From Thermohalobaculum sp965263335 (GTDB lineage Bacteria > Pseudomonadota > Alphaproteobacteria > Rhodobacterales > Rhodobacteraceae), in contig CBDHHE010000001.1 in NCBI GenBank assembly GCA_965263335.1, positions 3,224,001 through 3,288,000 of the forward strand: a DNA stretch of 64,000 bases, in the 5' to 3' direction. Below are positions 16,420 through 25,172 of this stretch, piece by piece. The first letter of the stretch is position 1. The number at the start of each line of letters is the position of its first letter. The notes beneath the pieces were generated by a model. That model worked only from the letters and a program-made list of their open reading frames with translations. It was not told the DNA's origin and searched no databases. A program made the translations under genes and the position numbers.

Positions 16420-17316
16420 TCATCTGGCCGCTGGAGCGTCCTCTCCCGACTGCGATGCGTAGATCGATGTGTAGCCACCTGTCCAATCCGGCGGAAGCTG
16501 ACACGGGCGCGGATCATGATGCGCCCAACGAACGGCCTCTCCCCTGACTATCTGGTAGACATGGCTCGACGGGTCGGGGTGTGGCGTATAGGGCTTGGCG
16601 TCCGCGGACGTGAAGCAATTCAGTAGCAACGGTCGGGGCAGTGGCGATTTCGACGACGGTGAAAAGTGAAGTGTCCGTGCGTTGTGAACAGTGATCGATC
16701 CGGCCGGTCCGGTGAGATAGTCAACGCGCCCCGGATCCACGCCAGCCGCGTCAGCCTCTGACAGCATCCCCGTCCAGTTTCCGTCTTCATCGTACTGGTC
16801 GTAGAGCGGATCATTATGTGAGCCTCGCAGCACCGCGAGCGGACCGTTGGTCATGTCGGTGTCGGCGAGATAGCAGCCGATTGTGAGCACATTGTAGTTG
16901 GTGTGCGGAAAGAACTGGATATCCTGATGCCACTTGACAGTGTCGCTTTCGTCGAACCATTTGAAATTCAGCTTGGAATGATGAAATACGACATTCGGGC
17001 CAACGAGATCCGCAGCCACATCGGCCATCAGCCCCGTCGCAAACGACCAGAACGTCGGATGACGGTCGTCAGGTTTCTTGAGCCGGCGTAACACGGGCGT
17101 CTCAGGTGTGTGCCCGGGTCCGATATCGAACACATCACCTGATTGAGTCTCGCGCGCGGACTGGCGCGAAAATTCAGCCGTGACCGCCTGCAGTTCGGCC
17201 ACCGTCTCGTCCGGCACCAGGTTTTCAACGCCGATGTAGCCGTGCTCGAAGTAGTGCTCCCGCTGTGCCCGGGTGAGCACACGCGCAGGGTGGCTGAGAA
17301 TTTCCTCAGGTGTCAT
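16420..17316 (-). CDS. Phytanoyl-CoA dioxygenase (PhyH) family protein
   Basis: 298-aa Fe(II)/2-oxoglutarate oxygenase. The iron triad is visible: WHQD in the middle (His and Asp of HxD) and the distal His in TVHNARTLHFS, with a following Arg for 2-oxoglutarate. The N-terminus (YFEHGYIGVENLV) is typical of PhyH proteins that hydroxylate small molecules rather than CoA esters. GGAGGAG lies five bases before the ATG. It is the first gene of the minus-strand group PhyH, M42, FGGY kinase, and divergent from the dehydrogenase at 17489. It may hydroxylate or open an unusual carbon source; the substrate is unknown. Confidence 0.88.
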   Translation of the reverse strand: MTPEEILSHPARVLTRAQREHYFEHGYIGVENLVPDETVAELQAVTAEFSRQSARETQSGDVFDIGPGHTPETPVLRRLKKPDDRHPTFWSFATGLMADVAADLVGPNVVFHHSKLNFKWFDESDTVKWHQDIQFFPHTNYNVLTIGCYLADTDMTNGPLAVLRGSHNDPLYDQYDEDGNWTGMLSEADAAGVDPGRVDYLTGPAGSITVHNARTLHFSPSSKSPLPRPLLLNCFTSADAKPYTPHPDPSSHVYQIVRGEAVRWAHHDPRPCQLPPDWTGGYTSIYASQSGEDAPAAR

Positions 17317-17488
17317 CGTCTCCTCCGTTTGGGTACCCTGTTGAAGGTGAGCACCTCTTTGCTGTTGGGTTGCCTAAACCTGCGCGCCTTAGGCGGCACC
17401 GGTCAAGAGGGGCCTGTCGGTTCACGGGCAGCCGGGCTAGGACTTCGAAAGGCAGTTCGCGTGCAGCGGCGGAGATCGGGAGGGAACG
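17317..17488. promoter_or_regulatory. Divergent promoter region between PhyH and dehydrogenase genes
   Basis: 172-bp region between divergent starts. Strong ribosome sites flank it on both sides (GGAGGAG for the minus gene, GGGAGGG for the plus gene). No palindrome longer than a few bases stands out. Confidence 0.4.
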
Positions 17489-18394
17489 ATGCAACGGGTT
17501 GGGGTGATCGGACTTGGGGACATGGGCAGTGGTCTTGCCCGCAATCTCATCGCGAAGGGGTTTGAGACATCTGGTCTCGATCTTTCGCAGGAGCGCATGG
17601 CGGCATTCGTTGAGATGGGCGGGCGGGCCGCCCCCTCGCCTGCCGAGACCGGCAAGGATGCCGATGCCGTCTACGTCATGGTGATGAACGGCGATCAGGC
17701 GAAATCGGTCATTCTCGGTGAAGCGGGCCTCCTGACAAGCATGGCCCGAGGCACAGCGGTCATCCTGACGGCCACCATCCGGCCCGCCGAGGCGCGTGAC
17801 ATCGGGGCGGCGATGAACGGCTCGGGGATCCACCTGATCGACAGCCCGGTCTCCGGAGGTTTCCCGGGCGCTCAGAATGGCACCCTGACCATGATGGCCT
17901 CGGCGCCGGGCGATCTGCTGGACCGCTTTGCACCCATCATGCAAGCAGTCTCGGCAACCATTCATCGTGTGGGGGAAGCACCAGGGGATGGTCAGACCGT
18001 CAAAGCCTGTCTGCAGTCCTTGATCGGCGCCATTTTCACCGCGACGTTCGAAGCGTCAGTCCTCGCAGCAAAAGCGGGTGTCCCCGGCGAGGTCCTTCAC
18101 AATGTCTTCTCGACCTCTGCCGCCGGCTGCGGCATCACGAACACCGCTCTGGAGAACATCATCGACCGCCGCTTCGAAGGCTCGGGCAGCCGGATCGAGA
18201 CCATGTACAAGGACCTCACGATCTCGCTCGATCTTGCGCGTGAGCTGGGCGTACCGCTGCACACGGCGACCACCGCCATGCAATTGTTTCAGGCAGGCAA
18301 GACCAAGTTCCCGGCCGCGGACAACTGGGTCGTCACACGCATCCTCGAAGACATCGTCGGCGCCGAGCTTCATCGTCGCGAGAGCGGATCATGA
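17489..18394 (+). CDS. NAD(P)-dependent oxidoreductase, 3-hydroxyisobutyrate dehydrogenase family (LtnD-like)
   Basis: 301-aa beta-hydroxyacid dehydrogenase. N-terminal Rossmann motif GLGDMGSGLA (8-17), substrate loop DSPVSGG (about 119-125) and the catalytic Lys region QTVKACLQS are present. The C-terminal helical domain has the usual KDLTISLDLA. LtnD-type members oxidise L-threonate or D-erythronate at C2; the association with a TIM-barrel isomerase immediately downstream (ATGA overlap) fits such sugar-acid pathways, but no OtnK or OtnC homologue is seen here. Exact substrate unassigned. Confidence 0.87.
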   Translation: MQRVGVIGLGDMGSGLARNLIAKGFETSGLDLSQERMAAFVEMGGRAAPSPAETGKDADAVYVMVMNGDQAKSVILGEAGLLTSMARGTAVILTATIRPAEARDIGAAMNGSGIHLIDSPVSGGFPGAQNGTLTMMASAPGDLLDRFAPIMQAVSATIHRVGEAPGDGQTVKACLQSLIGAIFTATFEASVLAAKAGVPGEVLHNVFSTSAAGCGITNTALENIIDRRFEGSGSRIETMYKDLTISLDLARELGVPLHTATTAMQLFQAGKTKFPAADNWVVTRILEDIVGAELHRRESGS

Positions 18395-19266
18395 AACTGG
18401 GCGTGATCACCGACGGCATCAGCCGCGACATCGAGCACGCCCTCAACGTGATGGCCGAGTTTGGACTGCGGCATGCCGAGCTGCAATTCGTTTGGGACAA
18501 GGAAGTGGGCGATCACGATGCAAGCGAAATTGCCCGGCTGAAGAGCCTGCTGAGCGCACGCGAGACGCCTGTCGCCTGCTTGTCGCGGCACATCTTCGCC
18601 GGGCTCACCACCGAGACCCGACCTGGCGACGCAGCGCATCAGAAGCACATGGAGGCGCTGAAACGGGTCATCTCGATGGCCCACGAACTTGGCGCGCCGT
18701 TGGTCAGGATCATGACCTCGAAAAAGGAACAGATCCTCTGGGGCCACCACGGGGCCGAGAAGTGGAATGTTGCAAAAGGCGCCTGGGACACACTGCCACC
18801 ATTGATCGCGCCTGCGGTCGAACTGGCTCGAGCCGAGGGTGTCCGGCTTGTCGTCGAAACAGGCAACGGCACGATGGTCAACTCGAACTACACTGCACGA
18901 CGCCTCATCGACGAGCTCGACGCCAAGGATGTTCTTCAGGTGCTTTGGGACCCGGCAAACAACTGCTGGTGCCATGAGCGCGCCTGGCCCGAGGGCTATA
19001 ACGAACTCCGGGGCGGCTACCTCGGCCACATCCACATCAAGGATGTTCAGGTCGACACGCCGCGGGCAACACTCGAGGTGCGTCCGATGGGAAAAGGACA
19101 GTTGGGACCTTTGTTCGATCCGATCGCCAGAGCATTGAAAACCGATGGCTATGACGGCGTGATTTCCTTCGAGAGCGTCTATCACCCGGGCAATGGGGAC
19201 TTCGAAGCGGGCTTTCGCCAATGTATCGGAGTGTTCAACGCGATCTTCGCTGATGTGCTCAGCTGA
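18391..19266 (+). CDS. TIM-barrel sugar phosphate isomerase/epimerase
   Basis: 291-aa xylose-isomerase-like TIM barrel. Metal-binding residues are at the expected places: VVETGNGTM (Glu), VLWDPANNCW (Asp), GHIHIKDVQ (His, Lys, Asp) and ISFESVYHP near the C-terminus (Glu). It is translationally coupled to the LtnD-like dehydrogenase by ATGA. It is not closely similar to the other TIM barrel at 6920, so the two probably act on different intermediates. It converges on and overlaps the VanZ gene by 8 bp. Confidence 0.85.
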   Translation: MKLGVITDGISRDIEHALNVMAEFGLRHAELQFVWDKEVGDHDASEIARLKSLLSARETPVACLSRHIFAGLTTETRPGDAAHQKHMEALKRVISMAHELGAPLVRIMTSKKEQILWGHHGAEKWNVAKGAWDTLPPLIAPAVELARAEGVRLVVETGNGTMVNSNYTARRLIDELDAKDVLQVLWDPANNCWCHERAWPEGYNELRGGYLGHIHIKDVQVDTPRATLEVRPMGKGQLGPLFDPIARALKTDGYDGVISFESVYHPGNGDFEAGFRQCIGVFNAIFADVLS

Positions 19267-19627
19267 GCCGACGCACCATCAGCCGTGCGAGCGCCAACCC
19301 GATGATCGCACCCGCAAAGTTTGCCAGCAAATCTGCGCCGTGCAGGTGACGTCCAGGGATGAAATGCTGCGCCAACTCGAGGCCGATCGCCAAGCCCCCT
19401 GCAATCACGATGGTTCGCGGGAGGCGCTCCGGCCAGCCAAGCATCAGCGATCCGGCAACGCCGCAATGCATGATCACGTGGATCACCAGGTCGGAGAAGA
19501 CCGGCGCGGAGGCAGGCATCTCAAGTTGAGGTAGCAGAGAGAGGGCCGATGCCACCCCGATCACGACCAGAGAGACGGCACGCAACGGCAAGCCACCTGG
19601 CTTCAGCGGTCCTCTCAGCAGGGGCAT
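19259..19627 (-). CDS. VanZ-like family membrane protein
   Basis: 122-aa small membrane protein. After a basic N-terminus come three to four hydrophobic segments, with the VanZ-family pattern GLELAQHFIPGRHLHGADLLANFAG cut here to its key features: the E-x-x-Q and H-F-I-P-G-R followed by D-L-L-A-N-x-x-G. Members are found near polysaccharide genes as well as teicoplanin resistance genes, and their biochemical role is not established. Convergent overlap of 8 bp with the isomerase. The start codon follows no clear ribosome site. Confidence 0.8.
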   Translation of the reverse strand: MPLLRGPLKPGGLPLRAVSLVVIGVASALSLLPQLEMPASAPVFSDLVIHVIMHCGVAGSLMLGWPERLPRTIVIAGGLAIGLELAQHFIPGRHLHGADLLANFAGAIIGLALARLMVRRLS

Positions 19628-19770
19628 TGGGATTCTGGATGACGTCGCAGTTCAGGGCTCCGCAATAGGGCGAGAGCACTGCCTAGTCGTCACGGGCGTC
19701 CAGCACAAGCCGACATCTCGATCGTTGCGTCGGAGAACTTGACGCAGCTGAAACCTGAGACACCGCCGGT

Positions 19771-20610
19771 TCAGCGTCCTCGGGTCCAGGCCTGTTGACC
19801 GCCATGGCCGAGGCGCACGGCGAGCAGAACACCCGCATAGACTATGTAGCTGAGCGGCATGACGGCCATCAGGCGCACATGGCCCGCGAGGCCGAGCGCG
19901 GGTTTGCCTTCGTTCACCATCAGTTCGGGGAAGCGTTCGGCAATCTCTCGATCACCGGCCTGCTGACGGCGGCGAACGCGAACCAGAGCATTGAACCCCT
20001 CCACAACCGGCCAGAAGTATCTCGCTGAAACGCCAAAGCGTTCAGCAGGTGTGAATTGAAGCCGCACATATGTGTCGTCCGAGATGATTCCCGGAAAGCT
20101 CTGCCACCGCGCGCGTCCGGCCGCATTCACTGCGAACAATCCAGCACCCGGCACACCCGGGTCGGTCATGAACGGCAAGCGCTCCCAAAGAGCACCGTAC
20201 CGGCGGCTCACCCAGCTCTGCGAGGGCGCGACCGTCAGCGTGCCGCTGGCATATCTCGGTGCGGATTCTGCAAGCACCTCATGCAGTTGGCTCAGCATAG
20301 CCGGTTCGCAGGTCACATCGGCATCAAGATAGATCCGTACATCTCCACACGCAGCCGCATCACCCTTGTTCAGTGCGTTCGGTTTGCCCCCTTCCAACAG
20401 GTCGAGCACGATGAGCTTCCATCCCCTCGCTTCGAATTGCGGGGCACGTGTTTGGGCGATCGGGACGGTTCGATCCGTGCACGCATTCGCTGCAACGATG
20501 ACCTCGATCCCACCTGCAGCGGACACCTCGATGTCCTGTGCAAGCAAAGAATCGAGACAGGCACCGATGTAGCCCTGCTCGTTGTTTGCCGGAATGACGA
20601 TGCTCAACAT
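19771..20610 (-). CDS. Glycosyltransferase family 2
   Basis: 279 aa from the ATG at 20610. GT-A glycosyltransferase: LSIVIPANNEQGYI at the N-terminus, VIVAANACTDRT, the GKPNALNKGD segment and the metal-binding YLDADV (DxD). After the catalytic part comes a hydrophobic C-terminal segment (LMAVMPLSYIVYAGVLLAV), suggesting inner-membrane anchoring. ISDDTYVRLQF marks the acceptor region (DD for ED). It is divergent from the GT4 gene at 20725 and probably acts on a lipid-linked or membrane acceptor. Donor and acceptor are unknown. Confidence 0.88.
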   Translation of the reverse strand: MLSIVIPANNEQGYIGACLDSLLAQDIEVSAAGGIEVIVAANACTDRTVPIAQTRAPQFEARGWKLIVLDLLEGGKPNALNKGDAAACGDVRIYLDADVTCEPAMLSQLHEVLAESAPRYASGTLTVAPSQSWVSRRYGALWERLPFMTDPGVPGAGLFAVNAAGRARWQSFPGIISDDTYVRLQFTPAERFGVSARYFWPVVEGFNALVRVRRRQQAGDREIAERFPELMVNEGKPALGLAGHVRLMAVMPLSYIVYAGVLLAVRLGHGGQQAWTRGR

Positions 20611-20724
20611 GCGCCTGCTCGATGTTCTCGATCCGCGTCCTGTTCTCGACCGGTGCACGGCATGCTAACAGGCTCAGCGCCGCAAGGTCACGCGGCGTCG
20701 AACCGGCCAAGGAAATCCGATCCT

Positions 20725-21990
20725 ATGATGTCCAAGCCTGCAGCCACTGCACCACGGATTGCCTATTTGACCGGACACTATCCCCGGGTCTCGCATACCT
20801 TCATCCAGCGAGAAGCGTGCGCACTTCGCGGCCACGGATTTGATGTCATCACCTGCTCGATCCGGCGACCGGATGCCGAGCATCTGACCGGGCCGGAAGA
20901 ACGGATGGCCGCTTCGAGCACCTTCTACGTGCTCGAAGCGGCGCGCAATCCGCTGCGGTCCATCCGAGATCATCTGGCAGCGCTGGCGACTGCGCCCGGA
21001 CGCTACTTCGAGGCGCTGGCGCTCGCATGGCGAACCCGACCGCCCGGTCTGAAGGCTCTGATGTACCAGCTCTTCTACTTCGCCGAGGCTGGCGTCCTGG
21101 CAGCCGAACTGAAACGCCGCGGGGTGCACCATCTGCACAATCACTTCGCGGACTCGAGCTGTTCGGTGGCGATGCTCACCAGCGTCCTAGGTGATGTTCC
21201 GTTCAGCTTCACGATGCACGGCCCGGCGGTTTTCTTCGAAGCCGAGAAATGGCGTCTAGACGAGAAAATCGCGCGGGCCGCGTTCATTGCCTGCATCAGC
21301 CACTTCTGCCGCAGCCAAGGCATGATCTGGGCCGGACCCCAGCACTGGGAGAAGATGCACATCGTTCACTGCGGTATTGAACACGAACGCTACAGCCGCA
21401 CGAATGCCCCGCGCGGGAAGCGACTGGTTTTCGTCGGACGTCTGGCCGCCGTGAAGGGCGTCCCGGTCCTGCTGGAGGCGCTCGCCCGGCTGCTGAGAGA
21501 CGACACGGAGGTTTCGCTGACATTGGTCGGCGACGGCCCCGACCGCGAATGGATCGAAGCACGCATCACGGAACTCGGACTTGACCAGGCAGTGGTGATC
21601 ACCGGCTACCAGTCACAGGACTCGGTTGCACGTCATCTGGCCGAGGCGGACATCTTCGTGCTCCCGAGCTTCGCCGAAGGATTGCCGGTCGTCCTGATGG
21701 AGGCGATGGCAAGCCGTCTGCCGGTGGTGACGACCCGTATCGCCGGGGTGCCGGAACTGGTGGAGGACGGCATGAGCGGATTTCTCGTCCCTGCAGGCGA
21801 TGCAGAAAGCCTTGCCGCACGCCTTGCGGAGCTGATCGCCAATCCGGCAATGCGACGCCGCATGGGAGAGACGGGACACGCCAAGGTAAGGGCCGAATTC
21901 GATGTCGTGCGCGAAAGCCGCTGGCTGGGCGAGATCATGCGCATGTCCCTTGATCGTGAACCCCGCCCCGGACTGCGGCCAACAGATTGA
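20725..21990 (+). CDS. Glycosyltransferase family 4
   Basis: 421-aa GT-B enzyme. The start MMSK is supported by AAGGAAA upstream; the open frame extends 670 bp further only as an antisense shadow of the GT2 gene. The acceptor domain begins RIAYLTGHYPRVSHTFI; the donor domain has VFVGRLAAVKGV, LVGDGPDREWIE and the E-x7-E motif around PSFAEGLPVVLMEAMA. This pattern is common among exopolysaccharide colanic-acid-type WcaL transferases. Transcribed away from the GT2 gene through a 114-bp divergent spacer. Confidence 0.9.
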   Translation: MMSKPAATAPRIAYLTGHYPRVSHTFIQREACALRGHGFDVITCSIRRPDAEHLTGPEERMAASSTFYVLEAARNPLRSIRDHLAALATAPGRYFEALALAWRTRPPGLKALMYQLFYFAEAGVLAAELKRRGVHHLHNHFADSSCSVAMLTSVLGDVPFSFTMHGPAVFFEAEKWRLDEKIARAAFIACISHFCRSQGMIWAGPQHWEKMHIVHCGIEHERYSRTNAPRGKRLVFVGRLAAVKGVPVLLEALARLLRDDTEVSLTLVGDGPDREWIEARITELGLDQAVVITGYQSQDSVARHLAEADIFVLPSFAEGLPVVLMEAMASRLPVVTTRIAGVPELVEDGMSGFLVPAGDAESLAARLAELIANPAMRRRMGETGHAKVRAEFDVVRESRWLGEIMRMSLDREPRPGLRPTD

Positions 21991-22342
21991 TCTCCCGCCA
22001 GCATCGGCACCTCGCGCGCCCCGCGCGAATCTCTAAATCACCAACACCTGGCCAGCCTCAACATACATCCAGACTAGATTGATCAATATTGCTGAAAAAA
22101 TTGCATCTTCATTTTCTTATAAATATGGTTAATATATTTTCACGAAGCAATTTTATAGTGGGTAAAACTGTTTCGCATAGGTTGAATAGCCATCCGGCGC
22201 CGTAGACCTCTGGAGTGGGCAGAGGACACGGGGTGTAGCCGGAGGCTGAGTGCGCGGTCGAATCGGTCCGGATTTCAGGGTTTGGCCTCCGAATCGGTAG
22301 TTCGCGTTAACGTTGTGTGGTTGCGTATGACGGGGGTGTGCC
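21991..22342. other. AT-rich leader upstream of the RTX glycosidase-like gene
   Basis: 352 bp with no gene. Positions about 22061-22160 are strikingly AT-rich against the rest of the window (TTGATCAATATTG, ATAAATATGG, AATATATTTTC), as in promoters of secreted RTX proteins or a binding site for an H-NS/MucR-like protein. Downstream lie a small hairpin CCTCTG/CAGAGG (22207-22225) and two copies of CGAATCGGT (22259 and 22290). GGGGGTG before the ATG at 22343 is the ribosome site. Confidence 0.5.
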
Positions 22343-25096
22343 ATGGACGATTTAAGCGGCACGATTGATGACAATCTTGCATTGGCCGATGATGCAACGG
22401 GCCTTGAACACCCGTCGCTCTCGCTAAACCTCACGGCGGTTGACGACTGGTCGCCTCAAATGCCGTTCCTCGACATCATGAAAATGTCGCGTCCCTGGAT
22501 CGGGCACGAACCCGGTCAATGGGGCGGCACGAGCTACGATGATCTCGCACAGTCCGGGGTGCTTGATGATGCGGGCTGGCCGATGGCCATCCCCGACGGA
22601 CTCGACCGCATCGGTACGATCTGGGCCTGGAACAACCAGCCGGACGCCGCAGAGAGCCGCGAGGGTGTCTACGTGCTCACCTATGAGGGAGAGGGCACGC
22701 TCGATCTAAACTTCGATGCAAATGTCCTCAGCGCCGAACCAGGCCGCATCGTGTTCGAGAACACCGAGGGCGGGCAGTTCGTGCTGGACATTCTCGCAAC
22801 GGACCCGAACGGCACTGGCGACTACATCCGGGATATCTCGATTGTCCGGGAGGATCACGTCGAGCTGCACGAAGCCGGTGCGGTCTTCAACCCGGAATGG
22901 GTTGAGCTCATCAACGATGCAGGCCAACTCCGCTTCATGAACTGGATGGAGACCAATGGCTCCACCCTCTCGGCCTGGGAAGATCGGCCGGAGACCGCAG
23001 ACGTGACCTGGGCCAAAGACGGCATTCCTGTCGAGGTTATGGTGCAGCTGGCGAACGAGGCAGGTGCCGATCCGTGGTTCACCATGCCGCACGGCGCCAG
23101 TGAGGAGTACATCCGAGAGTTCGCGACCTATGTCCGGGACAACCTCGATCCCAGCCTGAAGGCGATGGTCGAGTACTCGAACGAAGCATGGAACTGGGCG
23201 TTCCAGCAGACCAATGACATCGCCGACGCAGCGCAAGCCGAATGGGGCGCCGCGGGCGGCATGGCGCAGGCAGGCTACTATGCGAAGCTCGCCACAGAGT
23301 CCGCGCTGATCTGGGATGATGTCTTCGCCACCGAGGCGGATGCGAGGGTTGTCAACGTGCTCGCCGGACAGACGGTCAACAGCTGGTTCACTGACCAGAT
23401 CATCAAGGCCGAGCTGTGGTTCGAGAACGAACCCGAAGATGCCGTTTCGCCGGCAGATGTCTTCGATGCCTTCGCGGTGACCACATATTTTGGCAGTGCC
23501 ACGATTGCGGACCCCCTCCTGAGGGCGGAGTTGATCTCTGCGATCGAAGACCCGACCGTCGATGCCACCGCCTGGCTCGCGGGAAAGCTGATGGATCCTG
23601 CCTACAAGCAGTCGATTCCCGATATCGCCGAACACCTCGCCGAACAAAAGGCGGTCGTCTCTGATCACGGGCTGGACCTGATCGCCTACGAAGGTGGGCA
23701 GCATGTGCACCACAGCTTCGCTGTCAGCGGTCTGACGCAGCCCGAGATCAACGCGCTGCAGGATTTCCTGAGCGATTTTGTGCGCTCCGAGGAAATGGCC
23801 GATCTCTACGAAGAGCTGTGGGCTGTCTGGGAGGCCGTCGGTGATGGTCCGTTCATGCAGTACGAAGACGTCAGCACCGTAAGCAAGTTCGGCTCCTGGG
23901 GGCTGCGCGCCGGGCTCGACGACACGACGCCCAGGGCGGAACGACTGGATGAGTTGAACGCGGCGACCCCGGCCTGGTGGGATGACGAGCGGGGCGGAGA
24001 CACGTTCCAGCAGGGTTCGGTTCAGGAAGGCACCTCGGATGCAGACACGCTGATCGGCACCACCAAAAACGACTATCTGATTGGTGGCGCGGGTAGCGAT
24101 GTGTTCGCAGGCGGCGCAGGCGACGACGGCATCCATGGCGGTACCGGCCACGATATCCTGCAACTGAACGGAGCACCCGGCGAATACTGGATTGCACCTG
24201 CGGGCGAGGGATTCGTGCTGACAGGTCCCGATGGGCGCGACTTTCTGATCAGCGTCGAGGAGCTTATGTTCGCCAGCGGCCACAGGCTCGTGCTGGATGA
24301 TATCCCGCCAGAGGGAACGTCCATCGACAAGCTGCTCCTGCCCGGACCTGGCGATGACACCTTGCAGTTCGACGACCGTGGCATGTTGCTCGACGGCGCC
24401 GAGGGCACGGACCACGCCACATTCGAGATTGGCGAGGAGGGGGTTGCGATCTACGCAATCAACACGTGGTCCACGCTGGGACGGGAGCTGGCTCTGACGG
24501 GTCAGGGCACGCCGGGATACGTTGCGGCGGAGATCGGTACGGAAGTGGAGATCGACGGTCAGGCCGTATCCGTATCGTACTGGAGCCTGGAAGAGAACCG
24601 CGCCGAGCAGTCCGGCTCCTTCCTGAACGCCACCGCGTTGCAGACGACGTTGCTCCTCGGGTCGGTCGTCACAAACACCGAGATCATCGAGGGGTCATCA
24701 GGCAACGACCGGCTCTACGGACGCGGAGCCGATGATCATTTTCTCGGGGCCGCGGGAGATGATCTGCTGCTGGGCGGGGGTGGCGAAGACATTCTCGAAG
24801 GAGGCGCTGGGCGCGACAGGCTGTTCGGCGGGAAAGGTGCCGATGACCTGTGGGGCGGGGGTGGCATAGACACGTTCGTCTTCAAGCCCGGCGAAGGCAT
24901 CGACGTTGTTCATGATCTGGAAGCAGGCGACGTTCTCGATCTGCGCGGTCTGGGCTTCTCGGACAGGGAAGCCGTCGTGGCCGCACTCACACCAGATGAA
25001 GACGGCGTTCACTTCCTGGATTTTGGTGAGGGCAATGGTCTCGTACTGCTTGGACTGAGCGATGCGAGCCTCGAGGACGTCGACATCATCGTCTGA
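22343..25096 (+). CDS. RTX protein with clan GH-A-like glycoside hydrolase region
   Basis: 917-aa protein without a Sec signal, as expected for type I secretion. Residues about 40-500 look like a (beta/alpha)8 glycosidase domain: SRPWIGH near the start, a carbohydrate-binding-like segment at 100-170, MVEYSNEAWNW (candidate acid/base Glu281) and LIAYEGGQH (candidate nucleophile Glu449). From about 560 RTX repeats follow (GGAGSDVFAGGAGDDGIHGG; second block near 800 with GGGGEDILEGGAGRDRLFGG). The end is the type I secretion-like IDTFVFKPGEGIDVVHDLEAGDVLDLRG, reported here only as its key features, and a short hydrophobic-acidic tail. Similar YSNEAWN/AYEGGQH proteins are annotated as cellulose-binding or uncharacterised. 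It may act on the organism's own or algal polysaccharides. Confidence 0.85.
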   Translation: MDDLSGTIDDNLALADDATGLEHPSLSLNLTAVDDWSPQMPFLDIMKMSRPWIGHEPGQWGGTSYDDLAQSGVLDDAGWPMAIPDGLDRIGTIWAWNNQPDAAESREGVYVLTYEGEGTLDLNFDANVLSAEPGRIVFENTEGGQFVLDILATDPNGTGDYIRDISIVREDHVELHEAGAVFNPEWVELINDAGQLRFMNWMETNGSTLSAWEDRPETADVTWAKDGIPVEVMVQLANEAGADPWFTMPHGASEEYIREFATYVRDNLDPSLKAMVEYSNEAWNWAFQQTNDIADAAQAEWGAAGGMAQAGYYAKLATESALIWDDVFATEADARVVNVLAGQTVNSWFTDQIIKAELWFENEPEDAVSPADVFDAFAVTTYFGSATIADPLLRAELISAIEDPTVDATAWLAGKLMDPAYKQSIPDIAEHLAEQKAVVSDHGLDLIAYEGGQHVHHSFAVSGLTQPEINALQDFLSDFVRSEEMADLYEELWAVWEAVGDGPFMQYEDVSTVSKFGSWGLRAGLDDTTPRAERLDELNAATPAWWDDERGGDTFQQGSVQEGTSDADTLIGTTKNDYLIGGAGSDVFAGGAGDDGIHGGTGHDILQLNGAPGEYWIAPAGEGFVLTGPDGRDFLISVEELMFASGHRLVLDDIPPEGTSIDKLLLPGPGDDTLQFDDRGMLLDGAEGTDHATFEIGEEGVAIYAINTWSTLGRELALTGQGTPGYVAAEIGTEVEIDGQAVSVSYWSLEENRAEQSGSFLNATALQTTLLLGSVVTNTEIIEGSSGNDRLYGRGADDHFLGAAGDDLLLGGGGEDILEGGAGRDRLFGGKGADDLWGGGGIDTFVFKPGEGIDVVHDLEAGDVLDLRGLGFSDREAVVAALTPDEDGVHFLDFGEGNGLVLLGLSDASLEDVDIIV

Positions 25097-25127
25097 TCAG
25101 AAACCCGCAAGCACCGCGCAGACGACA

Positions 25128-25151
25128 CCGGGCGATTTGAGCATCGCCCGG
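25128..25151. terminator. Bidirectional hairpin terminator between convergent RTX genes
   Basis: Perfect 9-bp stem CCGGGCGAT (25128-25136) / ATCGCCCGG (25143-25151) with loop TTGAGC, followed by GCTTTC on the plus strand. It lies 32 bp after one stop codon and 22 bp after the other, so it can serve both genes. Confidence 0.7.
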
Positions 25152-25172
25152 GCTTTCAGCGGCAGCCGGACC

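Noticed and set aside
22706..24415. Long minus-strand ORF (569 aa) opposite the RTX glycosidase-like gene
   Set aside because: It is an antisense frame of a high-GC repeat gene, rich in Arg/Gly/Val without any recognisable domain; the plus-strand frame carries the motifs.
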